Assembly (NCBI GenBank): GCA_016293495.1
Contig: JAEDED010000002.1
Span: 1 to 64,000, forward strand
Length of the DNA stretch: 64,000 nt
DNA from: Treponema sp.
GTDB lineage: Bacteria > Spirochaetota > Spirochaetia > Treponematales > Treponemataceae
Direction: 5' to 3'
Part shown: one piece after another, positions 61,699 through 64,000 of the stretch
Layout of the letters: every line of letters starts with the position of its first letter
How positions within the stretch are numbered: position 1 is the first letter of the stretch
Program-made: the position numbers and the translations under genes
The notes under the pieces: model-generated
What the model saw: the letters and a program-made list of their open reading frames with translations, nothing else
The model's database searches: none
Told to the model about the DNA's origin: nothing

Positions 61699-62588
61699 AG
61701 AACTTCCCTCTTTGAAAAGAATGAAGATAAAACAGTAAGTGGATCATCTTTGGTAGATATTTTGAGCGGAACTCCGCCGTGTTTTAAGCAACTGTCTGTC
61801 CAGCGCTGAAGCCTCATACGGCCGTCTTCACGCCAGCTGTCTTTGAAGGATTTTGAATTAGTCGGCATTACTTTTGTAATTCCGTTTTCAGGATCTGTAA
61901 AAGGAATTGATCCCATTTCTGGAAGTTCATAATCCGTATTTTCACCGATTCTTACACAGACAACATCGTGTTTGCTTGCAAGATGAACAAGCGGATCTTC
62001 CCAGTCCCTCATTCTGAAATCAGAAATTACAAATACAAGAGATCTTTTTTTAAGAACTTTTCCAGCGCCCGTAAGTGCATTTCCGAGAACGGAACCGCGG
62101 ACTTTTTTTTCAGAATCTTTATCGAACTGACTTAAAAGAACCATTGTCTGTTTTGGTCCGCTTTTTGGCGAGCATACAAATTCAATTTCACCGTTGAACA
62201 AAACTGCGCCGACAGGATTTGAGTTATGTTCTGCAGCAAGAGTCAATAAAGCTGCAATTTCCATTGCGGTCTGAAGTTTTGATTTATCTTTAGAACCAGT
62301 CTGCATCGAAAGACTTCTGTCAATTACAAGGAATATCTGAAGTTCTCTTTCTTCTTCAAAAACCTTTACGAATGGCTTTGCGTTTCTGGCTGTTACGTTC
62401 CAGTCAATTGCGCGAACATCATCTCCGCGAAGATATTCACGGACACCGGCAAATTCAATTCCCTGTCCGTGATAAAGCGATTTAAACGAACCGTTCTGCA
62501 GGTTATTTGCAAGAGTCTTTGTTGTGATTCTAAGCAAAGCTGCTCTCTGAATGAGAGTATCTTTGTTTCCTGTTATTGCTTCTACCAT
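61695..62588 (-). CDS. DUF58 (VWA-like) protein
   Basis: This 297-residue cytoplasmic protein has the DUF58 core VREYLRGDDVRAIDWNVTAR with AKPFVKVFEEERELQIFLVI next to it. A VWA-like metal site follows (VIDRSLSMQTG). DUF58 proteins travel with MoxR ATPases and are thought to be part of a chaperone for membrane VWA proteins. It is 14 bases after moxR and overlaps the next gene by four bases. Confidence 0.92.
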   Translation of the reverse strand: MVEAITGNKDTLIQRAALLRITTKTLANNLQNGSFKSLYHGQGIEFAGVREYLRGDDVRAIDWNVTARNAKPFVKVFEEERELQIFLVIDRSLSMQTGSKDKSKLQTAMEIAALLTLAAEHNSNPVGAVLFNGEIEFVCSPKSGPKQTMVLLSQFDKDSEKKVRGSVLGNALTGAGKVLKKRSLVFVISDFRMRDWEDPLVHLASKHDVVCVRIGENTDYELPEMGSIPFTDPENGITKVMPTNSKSFKDSWREDGRMRLQRWTDSCLKHGGVPLKISTKDDPLTVLSSFFSKREVL

Positions 62589-62602
62589 CTTTTAACCTTT
62601 GG

Positions 62603-63634
62603 TTATGGAAGTGGCATGAATTCAAGAATTTTTGCGATAATGTCGTCTGCTGTTACACCAGAAGCACTTGCTTCGTAAGAGAGAATGAGACGGTGACGTA
62701 AAACTGCAGGAGCAACTGCTTTAATGTCATCAGGAAGAACAAAACTTCTTCCCTGGAAAAGTGCATTTACTTTTGCACAGCGTAAAAGTGCAATTCCGGC
62801 ACGTGGAGAAGCTCCGAAGGTAATGTATCTTGTAATGTCATCGCCTGCCTTAGAAATATTAAGGTGAGTACGGGCATCATTTACAGCTTTTGCTGCAGGA
62901 CGAGTTGCGTTTACAATTGAAACAATATATTCAACAATCTTGTCATCACAAACAATGCGTTCAAGAAGTGTACGGCATTTAGTAAGACTCTTTTCATCGA
63001 ACACGCGGTAAACTTCAATCTGAGCTGCATTGCCACAGGTTTTTACAATTTCTACTTCTTCAGCTGCAGTCGGATATGGAACTACAACTTTCATTAAGAA
63101 ACGGTCAAGTTCTGCTTCAGGAAGATTGTATGTTCCTTCCTGTTCGATCGGGTTCTGAGTTGCAAGTACGAAGAACGGATCAGGAAGTTTATGTGTTGTT
63201 TCACCGATTGTAACCTGATGTTCAGCCATTGCTTCAAGAAGTGCCGACTGAACTTTTGCTGGCGCACGGTTAATTTCATCTGCAAAAACAACGTTTGTAA
63301 AAACAGGACCTTTTCTTACTGAGAAGCGGCCGCTTGACTGTTCGTAAATCAAAGTACCGGTAAGGTCTGCAGGCAAAAGGTCAGGAGTAAACTGAATTCT
63401 TTTAAAATCAAGGCCTGAGATTTCTGCAAAAGTGCGTACTGCAAGTGTTTTTGCAAGGCCCGGAACACCTTCAAGAAGAACATGTCCGCCTGCTACCAAA
63501 GCAGTCAAAATTCCATCAATGACCTGAGTCTGCCCAACAAGACGTTTTGCAGCTTCTGCACGGCATTTGTCAGCCAATGCACGACATTCATTCAAATCTG
63601 ATTCATTGATATTGTCCACTTTTTCGTAATTCAT
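62603..63634 (-). CDS. MoxR-family AAA+ ATPase
   Basis: This 343-residue cytoplasmic ATPase has Walker A in LLEGVPGLAKTLAVRTFAEI (GVPGLAKT), Walker B VFADEINRAPAKVQSALLEA, sensor 1 in LATQNPIEQEGTY and sensor 2 in GASPRAGIALLRCAK. It is typical in length. As first gene of the Bat operon it probably remodels or loads the VWA proteins coded downstream. It diverges from the aminotransferase gene across 132 bases. Confidence 0.94.
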   Translation of the reverse strand: MNYEKVDNINESDLNECRALADKCRAEAAKRLVGQTQVIDGILTALVAGGHVLLEGVPGLAKTLAVRTFAEISGLDFKRIQFTPDLLPADLTGTLIYEQSSGRFSVRKGPVFTNVVFADEINRAPAKVQSALLEAMAEHQVTIGETTHKLPDPFFVLATQNPIEQEGTYNLPEAELDRFLMKVVVPYPTAAEEVEIVKTCGNAAQIEVYRVFDEKSLTKCRTLLERIVCDDKIVEYIVSIVNATRPAAKAVNDARTHLNISKAGDDITRYITFGASPRAGIALLRCAKVNALFQGRSFVLPDDIKAVAPAVLRHRLILSYEASASGVTADDIIAKILEFMPLP

Positions 63635-63727
63635 AAAAATTTCCCGCTATTTAAATAATTTATTTAACAAATATACCAAAGATTCGGGATTTATTCCATA
63701 GAGCTACATTCTATATATAGTAAATTA

Positions 63728-63756
63728 TTGCAACTGACTTTATTTTTCTATATAAT
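63728..63756 (+). promoter_or_regulatory. Promoter of the aminotransferase gene
   Basis: TTGCAA (63728-63733), 17-base spacer and TATAAT (63751-63756). The ATG follows 11 bases later with no ribosome site, so the leader is very short. Confidence 0.6.
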
Positions 63757-63766
63757 ACCAAGCATT

Positions 63767-64000
63767 ATGAATCCTTTAGCACAAGAATTAAACACAGTTT
63801 TGGCGGGAACTATCGCAGATTCCCTTTTTTCTGATCTTGGAAAGAGAATTTACTTTCCCAATGGTATTATTGCTCAGAGCGGCGAAGCTAAAAAATTAGG
63901 AAAAACCGCTAATGGAACAATCGGAATGACTGTAATCGACGGTCATCCTGTTATGCTGGACTCAATCCACAAGTATGTACCAGACCTTTCTGAAGGTGAA
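63767..64000 (+). CDS. PLP-dependent class I/II aminotransferase, N-terminal 78 codons
   Basis: Partial gene running off the right edge. The visible part reads MNPLAQELNTVLAGTIADSL, then GKRIYFPNGIIAQSGEAKKL and ANGTIGMTVIDGHPVMLDSI. This resembles the start of a class I/II aminotransferase found in spirochetes and clostridia (IAQSAEAK--A--ANATIG). The PLP lysine and other catalytic residues lie beyond the window, so the substrate cannot be judged. The -10 box stands 10 bases before the ATG. Confidence 0.72.
   Translation, partial: MNPLAQELNTVLAGTIADSLFSDLGKRIYFPNGIIAQSGEAKKLGKTANGTIGMTVIDGHPVMLDSIHKYVPDLSEGE

Overview
The window looks like the chromosome of a host-associated spirochete, most likely a gut or rumen Treponema. 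The reasons are a DUF115 (Maf/MptE-like) protein of the kind spirochetes use around flagellin glycosylation, a MoxR-DUF58-BatA/B/D operon, a GTP-type PEP carboxykinase, a GH94 cellobiose phosphorylase, AT-rich spacers and strong Shine-Dalgarno sites. The genus is an inference from gene content; no rRNA is present.

Layout. 1-6150 reads like DNA from an anaerobic Clostridium-type donor in partial decay. It holds the first codons of a rubredoxin-like gene, a CoA-disulfide reductase with a rhodanese tail, a DUF134 protein, a sugar kinase, a hydrolase and an isochorismatase-fold enzyme. Mixed among them are a phage tape-measure fragment, a transporter with a large internal deletion and an AraC regulator remnant. 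6284-11200 carries housekeeping genes: a thioesterase, asd-add-dapA (lysine/diaminopimelate entry plus adenosine deaminase) and aroC. 11187-19215 is cell envelope: a NodB-like protein with a propeller-like front half, a zinc-ribbon protein, a LysM-M23 peptidase, signal peptidase I, a PASTA-tailed PBP and the DUF115 protein. 19574-23180 has an HD-GYP-like protein and an aldo/keto-reductase-like protein, both with altered active sites, and glycyl-tRNA synthetase.

23314-29009 encodes an apparent Lol/Mac-type export set: an ATPase, two FtsX-type permeases, a LolA-like periplasmic protein and an outer-membrane barrel. 29022-36452 holds GDP-fucose synthase, an anion permease, a stand-alone OLD-like ATPase/Toprim protein, CstA, an orphan and a DUF2156 protein. 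36484-39381 pairs a Cys/His/Lys-rich repeat protein with a divergent OmpR/histidine-kinase pair. 39559-46106 holds pckG (with a duplicated and interrupted 3' end), a pseudouridine synthase, two tRNAs, a K+ channel with a separate cyclic-nucleotide-binding partner, and a zinc/manganese-type ABC importer. 46259-55908 has cellobiose phosphorylase, a protease-less FtsH-like ATPase, a DtxR-family regulator, an AEC transporter, metNIQ with a small orphan in front, and argF. 55916-63634 is a seven-gene operon (MoxR, DUF58, BatD-like, BatA, BatB/C, BatD-like, Smr). The window ends inside an aminotransferase.

I saw no CRISPR array, complete insertion sequence or complete prophage. The best leads for something undescribed are the Cys/His-rich repeat protein beside its two-component system, the FtsH-like ATPase with no protease and an apparently leaderless mRNA, the degenerate HD-GYP protein, the lone OLD-like nuclease and the interrupted duplication after pckG. 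Functional calls rest on motif reading alone; no database search was possible.
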